NCBI GenBank assembly: GCA_965140735.1
Contig: OZ223306.1
Span: forward strand, 2,852,001-2,916,000
DNA: 64,000 bases
Source: Fusibacter_A sp965140735
GTDB lineage: Bacteria; Bacillota; Clostridia; Peptostreptococcales; Acidaminobacteraceae
Direction: 5' to 3'
The notes under the pieces are model-generated. The model had not been told where the DNA came from and did not search any database. It saw only the letters and a list, made by a program, of their open reading frames with translations. Made by a program: the position numbers and the translations under genes. Position 1 is the stretch's first letter; each line of letters starts with the position of its first letter. Below, one piece after another: positions 42,938-52,177 of the stretch.

Positions 42938-43418
42938 TTATAGCCCTCTCTATTTCACAGAGTTTTTTTTCAAGTAACATTTCTGATAAGCCTTCTGAAT
43001 AGGATTGATTTAAACAATGAATTAGCAACTGGTTTCCTTCGATGTCCACAGTCATCGTCCCTGGTGTCAACGTAATGGAGTTGGCTAAAATCGTTAAAAG
43101 CCCTTCATCTGACAACTGACTTTTATACGTAACGACCATTGGTTCAATGTTCATATGTCTTGATAATGTAATCATCGCCACTTGTATATTGGCTTTTACG
43201 ACTTCGTAAAATAAAACACCACCATAAACGATCCACTTTAATAAGACACGCCCTTTAATATAGGGACTTAAAACTAACTTCGAATCCAAAGTTTTAGAAA
43301 TTATACTCGCGATCAATACCGCTACAACTATATTAAGTAATGTTATATGTTCTGACAATATCAGAAAAAATACAGTCAAAATGAATATTTTTTCAAATTT
43401 ATTTACCCACTTTTTCAA
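42930..43418 (-). CDS. mrpE: Antiporter subunit MrpE/MnhE
   Basis: 162 residues, two or three spans, with the conserved block LLTILANSITLTPGTMTVDIEG of MnhE. The TTG start at 43418 has GGAGGTG at good spacing. It is the first gene of the operon, 36 bp downstream of the -12 element of a sigma-54 type promoter. MrpE supports assembly of the complex in characterised systems. Confidence 0.92.
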   Translation of the reverse strand: MKKWVNKFEKIFILTVFFLILSEHITLLNIVVAVLIASIISKTLDSKLVLSPYIKGRVLLKWIVYGGVLFYEVVKANIQVAMITLSRHMNIEPMVVTYKSQLSDEGLLTILANSITLTPGTMTVDIEGNQLLIHCLNQSYSEGLSEMLLEKKLCEIERAING

Positions 43419-43453
43419 GATAACACCTCCATAAAGCTCACACTTTATTACTA

Positions 43454-43469
43454 CGCAATTTAGATGCCA
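43454..43469 (-). promoter_or_regulatory. Sigma-54 (-24/-12) promoter of the mrp operon
   Basis: On the minus strand: TGGCAT-CTAAA-TTGCG, with the invariant GG and GC at correct spacing. It sits 36 bp before the mrpE start, with a sigma-54 activator gene just upstream. Confidence 0.75.
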
Positions 43470-43614
43470 CTTTTAGAATATTAGGTTTAAACACAAGCAT
43501 CTACCTCTCCTGAAGCCTTGAAAAAACTACATTTTGTTCATAAAAATAATTTTTCGTCTTCCGAATCATTTGTATTTAATCTCATACATTTCTCCTTATT
43601 TGGTCTATAAATTA

Positions 43615-43663
43615 AAAAACAGCTCTCAATTGTACCGAATTGGTACATTTAAGAGCTGTTTTT
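43615..43663 (-). terminator. Terminator of the AcoR-type activator gene
   Basis: AAAAACAGCTCT pairs with AAGAGCTGTTTTT; the loop itself contains the palindrome TGTACC-GAATT-GGTACA (activator-like site 1). Confidence 0.8.
43631..43647 (-). promoter_or_regulatory. Activator-like site 1 upstream of mrp
   Basis: TGTACCGAATTGGTACA, a 17-bp palindrome about 160 bp upstream of the -24/-12 promoter; it shares TG-N3-C-N8-ACA with two further sites. Confidence 0.5.
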
Positions 43664-43674
43664 GATTTAAAGCG

Positions 43675-43691
43675 TGTGTCATTTCAACACA
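43675..43691 (-). promoter_or_regulatory. Activator-like site 2 upstream of mrp
   Basis: TGTGTCATTTCAACACA, same 17-bp layout as site 1, with the inverted repeat TGTGT/ACACA. Confidence 0.5.
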
Positions 43692-43693
43692 CG

Positions 43694-43710
43694 TGCGTCA
43701 TATTGATACA
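43694..43710 (-). promoter_or_regulatory. Activator-like site 3 upstream of mrp
   Basis: TGCGTCATATTGATACA, same layout; its centre is 19 bp from that of site 2 and it ends 5 bp from the activator stop codon. Confidence 0.45.
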
Positions 43711-43715
43711 TTTCA

Positions 43716-45689
43716 TTATAAAATCATATACTTTTCTATTTTCCTATAAAGGGTACTTCTCCCTATTTCCAACATTTTAGCAGCTTGTACCAAATTATTA
43801 TCAGAAGCTTTAAGCGCATTAATAATAGCTTCCTTTTCAATGATATGGAGCGGTCTCACATAGGAGTCAACTTCCTTTTCAGCATTTTCTGCCACAATGC
43901 CAATTGTTTCTTTGATCGAATCGGGAAGATGTTTACTCGATAAGTTCTCATTTTCTCCTACGATATTGGTAACCATTTGCATTACATTTTGAAGTTCACG
44001 CACATTCCCCGGCCAACTGTATTGCTTCATAACCGCATAAAAGCTCTCATCAATAGCAGATTTTTGATTGGATCTCTTGGTAAACTGTGCATAAAAGAAA
44101 TCTACTAAAATGCGAATATCTTCTTTCCGATCTCTTAGAGATGGCGTCTTAATCGGCATAACATTGAGGCGATAAAATAAATCATCTCTGAAATTACCTC
44201 GTTTTACCTCCTCAGCCAGGTCCTTATGCGTAGCTGCAATAACCCTTACATCCACTGGGATAACTTCATTTCCACCAACACGAACCACTTGCTTGGTCTC
44301 TAGTACTCTCAAGAGATTTGCTTGAGTATCTAAAGGCATATCACCTATTTCATCTAAAAATAAGGTCCCCCCATCTGCAAGTTCGAACTTACCAGGGTTC
44401 CCGCCTTTTCTAGCACTTGTGAACGCCCCCTCAACATAGCCAAAGAGCTCACTTGCCACGAGATCTCTCGGTATTGCCCCACAGTTTATAAAGACAAATG
44501 AATTGTTTTGCCGTGGCGATTCATTGTGAATACCTTGTGCAAACATTTCTTTTCCAGTACCACTTTCACCATGTAATAAAATCGTCGCATCCGTCATAGC
44601 AACCATTTTTGCCAATCTTATGGAATCATTGATTTCATCACTGTCACCTAGTATATCGTCAAAGGTATATATGGCTTTAGACCCAAAGAGTTTATTGACT
44701 TGAGAATATACTTTTTTAGTCTCTCTAATTGTAATGAGATACTCCTTGATACTCTCATCTTGGGAATAAATCGGTTTAAACGAGATCAACACCGTTCTTT
44801 TTCTGCCATTTGAATAAAACTGAAGTTCCTTTTCTTCATTAGATGACATTTCCTTCTTAATCATATCCAGTACAGGTTTCTTAACCACATCATCTATATA
44901 TTCACCTACTAACTCTTCATAGGTTTTTCTAAATAATTTCTTAGTAAAGTAATTGATATCGGTTATAACCCCATCAAAAGTGATGGTCATAATACCCTCT
45001 GATATCGTTTGCATAATCGCATCTAAATGTTCATTTGCACGTCTGAGTTCACCATTCCTTTGATTAAGCCTGAGTTCATGTTCAATTGCGAGTGAAGAAG
45101 CTAATACCATCCCCAATGTATGCGGATGCACCGTTGAGCATTCACCAGACATACTCAGCACACCAAGTACATTGTTATATTCATCTTTTATCGGAGCGGC
45201 AGAGGTCGTTTTTCTGTGATATGCCTTTCTGTAATGCTCTGCACCTAAAACTTGTAGCGCTATGCCTTTTTTTAAAGCAATCCCTGTTGCATTGGTGCCT
45301 ACCTGTTCTTCTGTTACATTTTTACCTGTATGAAGCAACAATTCAGAAGACAATCCTTCATCACCAAGGCTCGCCATAATAAAGCCATCTGCATCTATAA
45401 AACTAACTACCATACCGACCTCACCAACAGCTTCATAGATCATTTCCATAAATGGTAATGCAATATCTAGGATCGGTTTAAAAACCTTTTTTGTCTGTTC
45501 CAATTTTTCATCAGTAAGTTCAATTTTAATTTTATGACTTAACGGATCAACACCATATTTTTTACTGCGATGCCACGAATCTACAATTTCTCGCCGCATC
45601 ACAGAAGTATCCACTTGACCTGTGGCTATAAAATTTTCCCACTCTTTGATGTATGGCGTGTTACCTTGGAGTAATTTTTGTGATGGCAA
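43716..45689 (-). CDS. Sigma-54-dependent activator, AcoR type (GAF-PAS-AAA-HTH), likely regulator of the mrp operon
   Basis: 657 residues. The N-terminal AcoR-like region starts with RREIVDSWHRSKKYGVDP; a GAF domain follows (about 80-205: VGMVVSFIDADGFIMASLGDEG, GTNATGIALKKG), then PAS (about 220-330), the AAA+ domain with Walker A HGESGTGKEMFAQ and Walker B GGTLFLDEIGDM, and a Fis-type HTH (ALKASDNNLVQAAKMLEIGRSTLYRKI). The sigma-54 contact loop is GAFTSA instead of GAFTGA. The TTG start at 45689 has AAAGGAGGTCACCAT. It is directly upstream of the mrp operon on the same strand with a -24/-12 promoter between them. The GAF ligand is unknown. Confidence 0.92.
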   Translation of the reverse strand: MPSQKLLQGNTPYIKEWENFIATGQVDTSVMRREIVDSWHRSKKYGVDPLSHKIKIELTDEKLEQTKKVFKPILDIALPFMEMIYEAVGEVGMVVSFIDADGFIMASLGDEGLSSELLLHTGKNVTEEQVGTNATGIALKKGIALQVLGAEHYRKAYHRKTTSAAPIKDEYNNVLGVLSMSGECSTVHPHTLGMVLASSLAIEHELRLNQRNGELRRANEHLDAIMQTISEGIMTITFDGVITDINYFTKKLFRKTYEELVGEYIDDVVKKPVLDMIKKEMSSNEEKELQFYSNGRKRTVLISFKPIYSQDESIKEYLITIRETKKVYSQVNKLFGSKAIYTFDDILGDSDEINDSIRLAKMVAMTDATILLHGESGTGKEMFAQGIHNESPRQNNSFVFINCGAIPRDLVASELFGYVEGAFTSARKGGNPGKFELADGGTLFLDEIGDMPLDTQANLLRVLETKQVVRVGGNEVIPVDVRVIAATHKDLAEEVKRGNFRDDLFYRLNVMPIKTPSLRDRKEDIRILVDFFYAQFTKRSNQKSAIDESFYAVMKQYSWPGNVRELQNVMQMVTNIVGENENLSSKHLPDSIKETIGIVAENAEKEVDSYVRPLHIIEKEAIINALKASDNNLVQAAKMLEIGRSTLYRKIEKYMIL

Positions 45690-45904
45690 ATGGTGACCTC
45701 CTTTAAACTTAATTGATGTGTCTATTTTATCAAAGTATTGAAATTTTCGAAATATTTATCTCATTTATTTTTAGAATATGATTTTTATTTTTTTATAATT
45801 GAAAAAAAAGCTTAATATATGTTGTGTTTTCGAAATAATGGGTATTAATGACAAAATAATATATATACATATAAAAATGGATTGGATTGCTAGGAGGCTC
45901 AAGC
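45690..45904. other. Divergent intergenic region
   Basis: 215 bp, very AT-rich, between the AcoR-type activator and the binding-lipoprotein operon. It must hold both promoters; no clear operator was seen. Confidence 0.4.
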
Positions 45905-47209
45905 ATGACATTAAAAATTTTTAAATTAAAACACGTCTTATTATCATTTTTAATTGCTACAACGCTAACGGCTTGTACAAGTTCAATCGAAAAAGTAGAC
46001 ACGCCTCCTACAGCTAAAACACCCCTATATTTTCGAATAACATGGGCAGATTACTCTGGTCGTGGTACTGCTATCAGAAAAATTGTGGATGTTTTCAATC
46101 AATCCAACGAAGCCCCTTATGAGATCATACTCGTAGGGGGGGATGAAGATATGGATCATATAAATGCTTCACTTGCAGGTAAAGAAAAACCTATGATTTA
46201 CGCTCTGCCCTATAGACTCGTAAAATACTATGGCGAAAATGGTGACCTCATGGATCTCTCTGCTGAATTCTCCACTGAATCCAATATTTTTTATCCAGAA
46301 ATTTGGAAACTTGGTGTCATTGAGGATAAACTCTATGGCATTCCTTGGGTAGGGCATTCCATCTGCTTGATTTACAACAAGAATTTAATCGATAAAGCAG
46401 GCATCGACCCTAAAACCATACAGAGTTTAAAAACACTGGTATCCGCTCTGGCTCTTATAAAATCAAAAACAGATGCCTATGGTATCGGATTAGTCGGTGC
46501 AGATCACAATGATGCATCATGGATGATCAACCAGTTTATTTATGCGTATGGTGCTAAGCTTGTAGATGATACAGGGCATAAAGTCCTCGTCAATACGCCA
46601 AAATCTGAAGAAGCAATTCTTTTCTATAAAGATACTTTAGGGGCCTATGCACAACCTTCATGGAAAGAGGATACGGGAATTGAAGTCATGGATTATTTTA
46701 GGACTGGACAAATTGCTTTTGAATTTCAAGGTATTTGGGGGGTAACTGATATTGATAAAAATAATAATCCCTTTGAAATCGGTGTCATCCCGCTAGATGA
46801 TATAGGACTGAGACCAGAAATAGGGCCTCTTTTATTGAGTTTTTCTAAGCATATGCCTGAAGATATGAGAAAGACCTCTAATCAGTTTATAAAATTTATG
46901 ATTTCCACTGAAGCTCAAGAAATGATTTTTAAAGGTGAATACAGTCCTGAACACGATGCATACTATCCTTTTAGAGTCCCAATGCGTAAGGATATTGCTG
47001 AAGCTATGACATCAAATGAATATTCAAAATATCTGCCTTTCTTAAGTGGCTTTGACAATCCAAGCATCGATGTGCCCAGTTCAAAATGGCAAATTATTAA
47101 AGAACAAATCTACCAAACTGGCTTACACAAAGTCTTTAATTCCGAACTATCTATACAAGAATTTTTAAACGAAGTAGAAGCAACAGGCAATATAATCCTC
47201 AATGAATAA
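45905..47209 (+). CDS. Extracellular solute-binding lipoprotein, family 1 (sugar type), without a cognate permease
   Basis: 434 residues from the ATG at 45905 (AGGAGGCTCAAGC upstream). The lipoprotein signal ends at LTACTSS. The body follows the family 1 binding-protein pattern: YGIPWVGHSICLIYNKNLIDKAGID, FRTGQIAFEFQGIWG, FIKFMISTEAQEMIF. Unusually, no ABC permease follows; the next genes are a receiver-HD-GYP protein and a hybrid kinase, separated by 20 and 14 bp. I infer that it presents a ligand to the membrane sensor instead of, or besides, a transporter. Ligand class (sugar or oligosaccharide) is by family only. Confidence 0.85.
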   Translation: MTLKIFKLKHVLLSFLIATTLTACTSSIEKVDTPPTAKTPLYFRITWADYSGRGTAIRKIVDVFNQSNEAPYEIILVGGDEDMDHINASLAGKEKPMIYALPYRLVKYYGENGDLMDLSAEFSTESNIFYPEIWKLGVIEDKLYGIPWVGHSICLIYNKNLIDKAGIDPKTIQSLKTLVSALALIKSKTDAYGIGLVGADHNDASWMINQFIYAYGAKLVDDTGHKVLVNTPKSEEAILFYKDTLGAYAQPSWKEDTGIEVMDYFRTGQIAFEFQGIWGVTDIDKNNNPFEIGVIPLDDIGLRPEIGPLLLSFSKHMPEDMRKTSNQFIKFMISTEAQEMIFKGEYSPEHDAYYPFRVPMRKDIAEAMTSNEYSKYLPFLSGFDNPSIDVPSSKWQIIKEQIYQTGLHKVFNSELSIQEFLNEVEATGNIILNE

Positions 47210-47229
47210 TATATATGGAGGCCAAATAA

Positions 47230-48306
47230 ATGAATATAAAAATCTTAATCGTAGATGATTCCAACACAGACATGCTTCTCATCAAAAGTATATTAAGCGG
47301 GTACGATTTAGTCTCTGCGTACGATGGCATTGAGGCAATGAATCTGTTAAAAACTGATCCAACTATTGACCTCATGATCCTCGATCTCAATATGCCACAT
47401 ATGGACGGTTTCGAAGTTTTGGAAGCTATGAAAGCACATCCAAGTTTTCAAAAAATTGCAGTGCTCATCTTAACCAATTATGACGAACTCGAAAATGAAA
47501 TTCGTGGACTAGAACTTGGGGCTGTTGATTACATCCGTAAACCCCTTAACCTTGAATCTCTAAAACGTCGAATTCAAATTCACGTTAAACTCAAATCTGC
47601 CAGTAGGTCACTTGAAGAAATTAATACAATTTTAGATCAAACCGTTCAAGAGCGAACAAAGGAGTTATTACTAACACGTAGTATTACCATAAAAGCGCTT
47701 ATGAATTTATTGGAAATACGAGATTTAGAGTCTAGTAATCACACCCATAGAACCCAGTGGATTATCAAACTCATGTGTGAACACCTTCGAAAAAAAGAAC
47801 CTTATAAAAGCATCTTGACAGACGACTATATCAAAGAAATCTTTGAAACAGCACCTTTGCATGATATTGGAAAAGTTGGCATCGCAGATTCCATTTTATT
47901 AAAACCCAGCAAACTCACCGAAGCAGAATTTGAAATCATGAAACAACATGTTGCTTTTGGTATCAATGCACTTAAGATTGAAATTCAAGATGACTTACTG
48001 CCAAGTTTTGTCCGAACAGCCATGGAATGTATTTGTGGACATCACGAAAAATTCGATGGCACTGGTTACCCCAAAGGACTCGTTGGCACTGAGATTCCGT
48101 TGCCCGGTAGACTTATGGCAATAGCAGATGTCTACGATGCTCTGATCAGTAAACGGGTCTATAAGGAAGCTTTTCCACACGAAGTCGCACTTCAATATAT
48201 AGAAAAAAACCGAAATAAGCATTTTGATCCCGACCTTGTGGATGCTTTTATGGAGATTAAAGAGGATATTCAAAAAATTGTACTCAAGTATAATCAAACT
48301 CATTAG
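47230..48306 (+). CDS. Response regulator with HD-GYP domain (putative cyclic-di-GMP phosphodiesterase)
   Basis: 358 residues. Receiver domain at 1-120 with phospho-acceptor in LMILDLNMPHMDGFEVL and Lys in DYIRKPLNLE; a linker coiled coil; then HD-GYP at about 150-350 with LHDIGKVGIADSILLKP and HHEKFDGTGYPKGL. All metal ligands of the HD core appear present, so it is probably an active phosphodiesterase for cyclic di-GMP or a related dinucleotide. It is most likely the partner of the hybrid kinase encoded 14 bp downstream. Confidence 0.92.
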   Translation: MNIKILIVDDSNTDMLLIKSILSGYDLVSAYDGIEAMNLLKTDPTIDLMILDLNMPHMDGFEVLEAMKAHPSFQKIAVLILTNYDELENEIRGLELGAVDYIRKPLNLESLKRRIQIHVKLKSASRSLEEINTILDQTVQERTKELLLTRSITIKALMNLLEIRDLESSNHTHRTQWIIKLMCEHLRKKEPYKSILTDDYIKEIFETAPLHDIGKVGIADSILLKPSKLTEAEFEIMKQHVAFGINALKIEIQDDLLPSFVRTAMECICGHHEKFDGTGYPKGLVGTEIPLPGRLMAIADVYDALISKRVYKEAFPHEVALQYIEKNRNKHFDPDLVDAFMEIKEDIQKIVLKYNQTH

Positions 48307-48320
48307 AATGGAGGGCACCA

Positions 48321-51290
48321 ATGATAAGAAAGTTTAAATTAATAACACTTCTTGCCCTTATTTTAGTCGTCAATTTTTTGTTTCCTAAGCTTGTCTTGAG
48401 TTCAACCACACCGTCAATACCTTTGACAACTGAAGAACTTCATTTCATTGAAAATCATCCTGTGATTCATTTGGCGGTCGATCCACATTTCTATCCTTAT
48501 GAGTTCTTTGATTCTGATGGTAATTATAAAGGCATCGCGGCTGACTATCTCGATCTCATTTCCAAAAAAACAGGCCTTCAATTTGAATTTCCAGAAGGTC
48601 TCACATGGGAATCTGCCTATGAAAAGGCTGTTCTAGGAGAATTAGATGGCCTTTCCTGCGTTCTAAAAACCAAACCAAGAGAATCCTATTTTCTTTTTTC
48701 AGATCCATATTTTGATACTTATCGCGTCATTTTTGTAAATAATGAAAATAAAACGATACATGATTTTGATGATTTAAAAGGCAAAAAAGTTGCCGTGCAA
48801 AAAAACAGTTCTCATCACAGTTACCTTTCTGACTATCCAGATATTCATTTAAGTACATATACAACTGTAGAAGAAGCCCTTAAAGCTGTTTCTGAAGGAA
48901 AAGACGATGCCTTTATTGGTAATTTTGCAACATCAACCTTTCTCTCCAAAGAGATTGGCATTACGAATCTCAATTACATCACACTAAAAGACCAACCCAC
49001 ACAATCACTCCATTTCGCCATCAGAAAAGATTGGCCTGAACTTATAAATATTTTAAATAAAGCACTTGCTGATATAACAAAAGAAGACCAAATCGCTATA
49101 AACAACACTTGGATTGGCGTCGATAGCAAAGTTAATTATCAAGCGATTTATAGAGTTGCAACCATGATTGGTTTAATCGTACTTCTCGTGCTTATCGTTT
49201 CTTTCTACTGGATTGTTAAGTTGAAAAGAGAAGTCAAACTTAGAAAGCAAATTGAGGCCGATCTCAAAGTTGCAAAAGAAGAAGCAGAACTTGCCAATCA
49301 AGTTAAATCTATCTTTTTGGCGCGGATGTCACATGAAATAAGAACACCTCTTAATGCCATTACAGGCATGTCCTATATACTACGTAAAACGGAACTTGGC
49401 ACGACACAAAAGCTTTATCTTGAAAAAATCACACGTGCTTCCAGAGACATGCTCAGCATCATAAATGATATCCTAGACTTCTCCAAGATAGAAGCTGGTA
49501 AAATTGAATTGGAGTCGATACCCTTTAATTTAGATGAAGTCATCGAGCAACTCATCAATATTGCTTCATATAAAATAGAAGAACAGCACATACAGTTCTC
49601 TATGAAAAAAGATACCGATATCCCTACTTTCTTTATCGGTGATCCTAAAAAAATTGGTCAAATTCTACTCAATCTCATGAGTAATGCACTTAAATTTACC
49701 AAGGATGGACAGGTCACTTTACTCATCAGATTAGTTGCAAAAGTCAAAGACAACTACATTATAGAATTCAGTTTAAAAGATACAGGAATCGGTATGTCAG
49801 AAGAACATCTCAATGAGTTATTCATCCCTTTTAGCCAAGCGGATTCCAGCATCAGCAGACGATTTGGCGGCACTGGTCTTGGTATGTCCATCGTAAAAAC
49901 ATTTGTGGAGCTCATGAATGGCAAAATAGAAGTTTTTAGCGAACTCGGTGTCGGTTCCACGTTCAACATTCAAATTCCGCTTGAAATAGATCATAACAAA
50001 GACTATGAAAAGCGTAAAACGGCTGCAGCTCTCTATTTTAAAAATGTGAAAGCCCTGGTCTATGATGCATCCTTCTTTTACTCTAACTTATTAAAAGAAT
50101 ATCTAAATTCTTTTAATATCATCGCCGACTTTGCACAGACAGAAGAACGCACCATTGAGCTTCTTGAAAAAACAGCTCACAAGGGAAACACACCTTATAA
50201 TTTATTGATTGTAGACTATGAGTCCCCTGATTCAAACGGGATAGAATTCTGTAAAAAATTGAGAGCACTCACCAACATTGATGAATTTCCAAAAACGATT
50301 TTGCTTGTACCACTTTCTAGGGGAGATCTATTCGATGCCCTTGATGAAGCAGGACTTAACTTGGGAATTGCCAAACCAATCATTCCATCAGTCTTATATA
50401 ATGGTATTGTAGAGTTATTTAAAATCAATATTTTAGAAATTCATACTGAAGAATCACAAGCTATGAAAACACCTTTTAGCATTGAGTCCGTTACAGCTGC
50501 ACCTTCAAATCATGCCTATAAGATCCTAGTGGTTGAAGATAATTTGACCAATCAATTTATTGCAAAATCTTTACTAGAACAATCGGGTTATCAAGTGGTG
50601 CTTGCTGAGAATGGACAAATTGGTGTGAATTACTATATAACGCATCAAAATGATATTCATCTCATTTTAATGGATTTACACATGCCAGTGCTCAACGGTT
50701 TCGAAGCCAGTGCTCAGATTAGAGCAATTAACCCTCAAATGCCTATTGTTGCCATGACTGCTGATGCCATCACAGGTGTTGAAGCCAAATGTCGTGATTC
50801 AGGCATAAATCACTTTATTACGAAACCATTTGAGCCAGAAGACTTTATCCAAAAAGTAAATAGTATTTTAAAATCTTATATTGAAAAAGTTCCCTTGGCC
50901 ACAGCCCATACTCCAGAAACAACTGATGCCATACTCGATATTGAAAAAGGTCTAAAATCTATGGGGGGCAATAAAGAACTCTATAACATGATTTTAAAGA
51001 CATACTATGAAGAAAATAAATCTGTAAATTCTAATCTACAAATTGCAATTATCAACCACGAGTTTGATGAAGCTATCCGAATCGTTCATAAGTTAAAAAG
51101 CAGTTCTGGTAGCATCGGCGCAGGTGATCTATATAAACTTACAGTGGCGCTCCAAAAAGCACTCAAGGAAGATCAAGAGGATCAAGTTATGCTTCTCACA
51201 GATCAATTCCAATCGGCTTTCAAAGCGCTCTATACTGAAATAGAAAACTATTTCAAAGCGCATACTCAGTCCGATTCGCTACATTCGTAA
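48321..51290 (+). CDS. Hybrid sensor histidine kinase (SBP_bac_3-HisKA-HATPase-REC-REC-Hpt)
   Basis: 989 residues. Signal peptide, then a periplasmic-type SBP_bac_3 domain (about 35-260) that binds small ligands such as amino acids; one span (about 270-295); HisKA with phospho-His in MSHEIRTPLNAI; HATPase_c with N box NLMSNALKF, DTGIGM and GGTGLGMSI; a degenerate receiver (about 570-690, acceptor region LLIVDYESPDSNG); a full receiver (ILVVEDN, LILMDLHMPVLNGFEA, Lys in FITKPFEP); and a C-terminal Hpt with His in IVHKLKSSSGSIGA. The chain allows phosphorelay to the co-transcribed HD-GYP regulator. Ribosome binding site TGGAGGGCACCA. Confidence 0.93.
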   Translation: MIRKFKLITLLALILVVNFLFPKLVLSSTTPSIPLTTEELHFIENHPVIHLAVDPHFYPYEFFDSDGNYKGIAADYLDLISKKTGLQFEFPEGLTWESAYEKAVLGELDGLSCVLKTKPRESYFLFSDPYFDTYRVIFVNNENKTIHDFDDLKGKKVAVQKNSSHHSYLSDYPDIHLSTYTTVEEALKAVSEGKDDAFIGNFATSTFLSKEIGITNLNYITLKDQPTQSLHFAIRKDWPELINILNKALADITKEDQIAINNTWIGVDSKVNYQAIYRVATMIGLIVLLVLIVSFYWIVKLKREVKLRKQIEADLKVAKEEAELANQVKSIFLARMSHEIRTPLNAITGMSYILRKTELGTTQKLYLEKITRASRDMLSIINDILDFSKIEAGKIELESIPFNLDEVIEQLINIASYKIEEQHIQFSMKKDTDIPTFFIGDPKKIGQILLNLMSNALKFTKDGQVTLLIRLVAKVKDNYIIEFSLKDTGIGMSEEHLNELFIPFSQADSSISRRFGGTGLGMSIVKTFVELMNGKIEVFSELGVGSTFNIQIPLEIDHNKDYEKRKTAAALYFKNVKALVYDASFFYSNLLKEYLNSFNIIADFAQTEERTIELLEKTAHKGNTPYNLLIVDYESPDSNGIEFCKKLRALTNIDEFPKTILLVPLSRGDLFDALDEAGLNLGIAKPIIPSVLYNGIVELFKINILEIHTEESQAMKTPFSIESVTAAPSNHAYKILVVEDNLTNQFIAKSLLEQSGYQVVLAENGQIGVNYYITHQNDIHLILMDLHMPVLNGFEASAQIRAINPQMPIVAMTADAITGVEAKCRDSGINHFITKPFEPEDFIQKVNSILKSYIEKVPLATAHTPETTDAILDIEKGLKSMGGNKELYNMILKTYYEENKSVNSNLQIAIINHEFDEAIRIVHKLKSSSGSIGAGDLYKLTVALQKALKEDQEDQVMLLTDQFQSAFKALYTEIENYFKAHTQSDSLHS

Positions 51291-51348
51291 CCCTTATGCA
51301 ATCCGTTAAGATTGCATTCAGTAGGGCCATCTCCTAAAGAATTATAAT

Positions 51349-51391
51349 AAAAACCTCCTATGATCGATCAACTTACCATAGGAGGTTTTTT
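51349..51391. terminator. Bidirectional terminator between the signalling and liv operons
   Basis: AAAAACCTCCTATG pairs perfectly with CATAGGAGGTTTTTT around a 14-base loop. Confidence 0.93.
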
Positions 51392-51464
51392 CAAAAAACA
51401 CTCTCTCGAGCATCTAATGGCTGTTATTTATTTGTTTAATTCTTGTTCAAATGCCAAATTCTAA

Positions 51465-52169
51465 CTAGCCACCTAAGTAGGCCTTTTTAATGCTTTCATC
51501 ACTTAAAAGTGCTTTAGCATCACCAGACATAGTGATTTTACCTGTCTCAAGTACATAAGCTCTATCTGCAATCTGAAGTGCTTGGTTTGCATTTTGTTCA
51601 ACTAGCAGTATCGTTGTACCACTTTTCTTAATCTCTTGTATAATATTGAAAATTTCTTGTACAAGTAAAGGCGCAAGTCCCATAGAAGGCTCATCCATCA
51701 ACAATAATTTAGGTTTAGACATCAGAGCACGCCCTATGGCTAACATCTGCTGTTCTCCACCACTTAGAGTACCTGCTGGTTGATTTACTCTTTCTTTTAA
51801 CCTTGGGAAATACTCAAATACACGCTCCAAATCTTTTTGGATGTGTATATTATCCTTGCGAATGTATGCCCCCATATAAAGATTCTCTTCAACGCTCATC
51901 TTTGAAAAAACGCGTCTCCCCTCTGGCACATGTGCCATACCAAGATAAATCATTTGATGTGGTGCAAGTTTACTCAGAGGCTGATCATCAAACAAAATTA
52001 CCCCATGAGCAGGTTCCATTAATTTTGAAATGGTTTTTAAAATAGTTGTTTTACCAGCCCCATTAGCACCAATAAGACTTACAACTTCACCTTCATGCAC
52101 CTCGAAACTGACGTTTTTAATCGCATGAATTTTATCATAATAAACATCTATATTTTCTATTTTTAACAA
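51465..52169 (-). CDS. livF: Branched-chain amino acid ABC transporter ATPase LivF
   Basis: 234 residues, normal for LivF. Walker A GANGAGKTT, LivF-type AHVPEGRRVFSKMSVEENL, signature LSGGEQQMLAIGRAL, Walker B LLLMDEPSMGLAP, and the H-loop LLVEQNA with the LivF-specific Gln. The TTG at 52169 is the start, with AGGTGAGGG just upstream. Last gene of the liv operon. Confidence 0.95.
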   Translation of the reverse strand: MLKIENIDVYYDKIHAIKNVSFEVHEGEVVSLIGANGAGKTTILKTISKLMEPAHGVILFDDQPLSKLAPHQMIYLGMAHVPEGRRVFSKMSVEENLYMGAYIRKDNIHIQKDLERVFEYFPRLKERVNQPAGTLSGGEQQMLAIGRALMSKPKLLLMDEPSMGLAPLLVQEIFNIIQEIKKSGTTILLVEQNANQALQIADRAYVLETGKITMSGDAKALLSDESIKKAYLGG

Positions 52170-52177
52170 ACCCTCAC

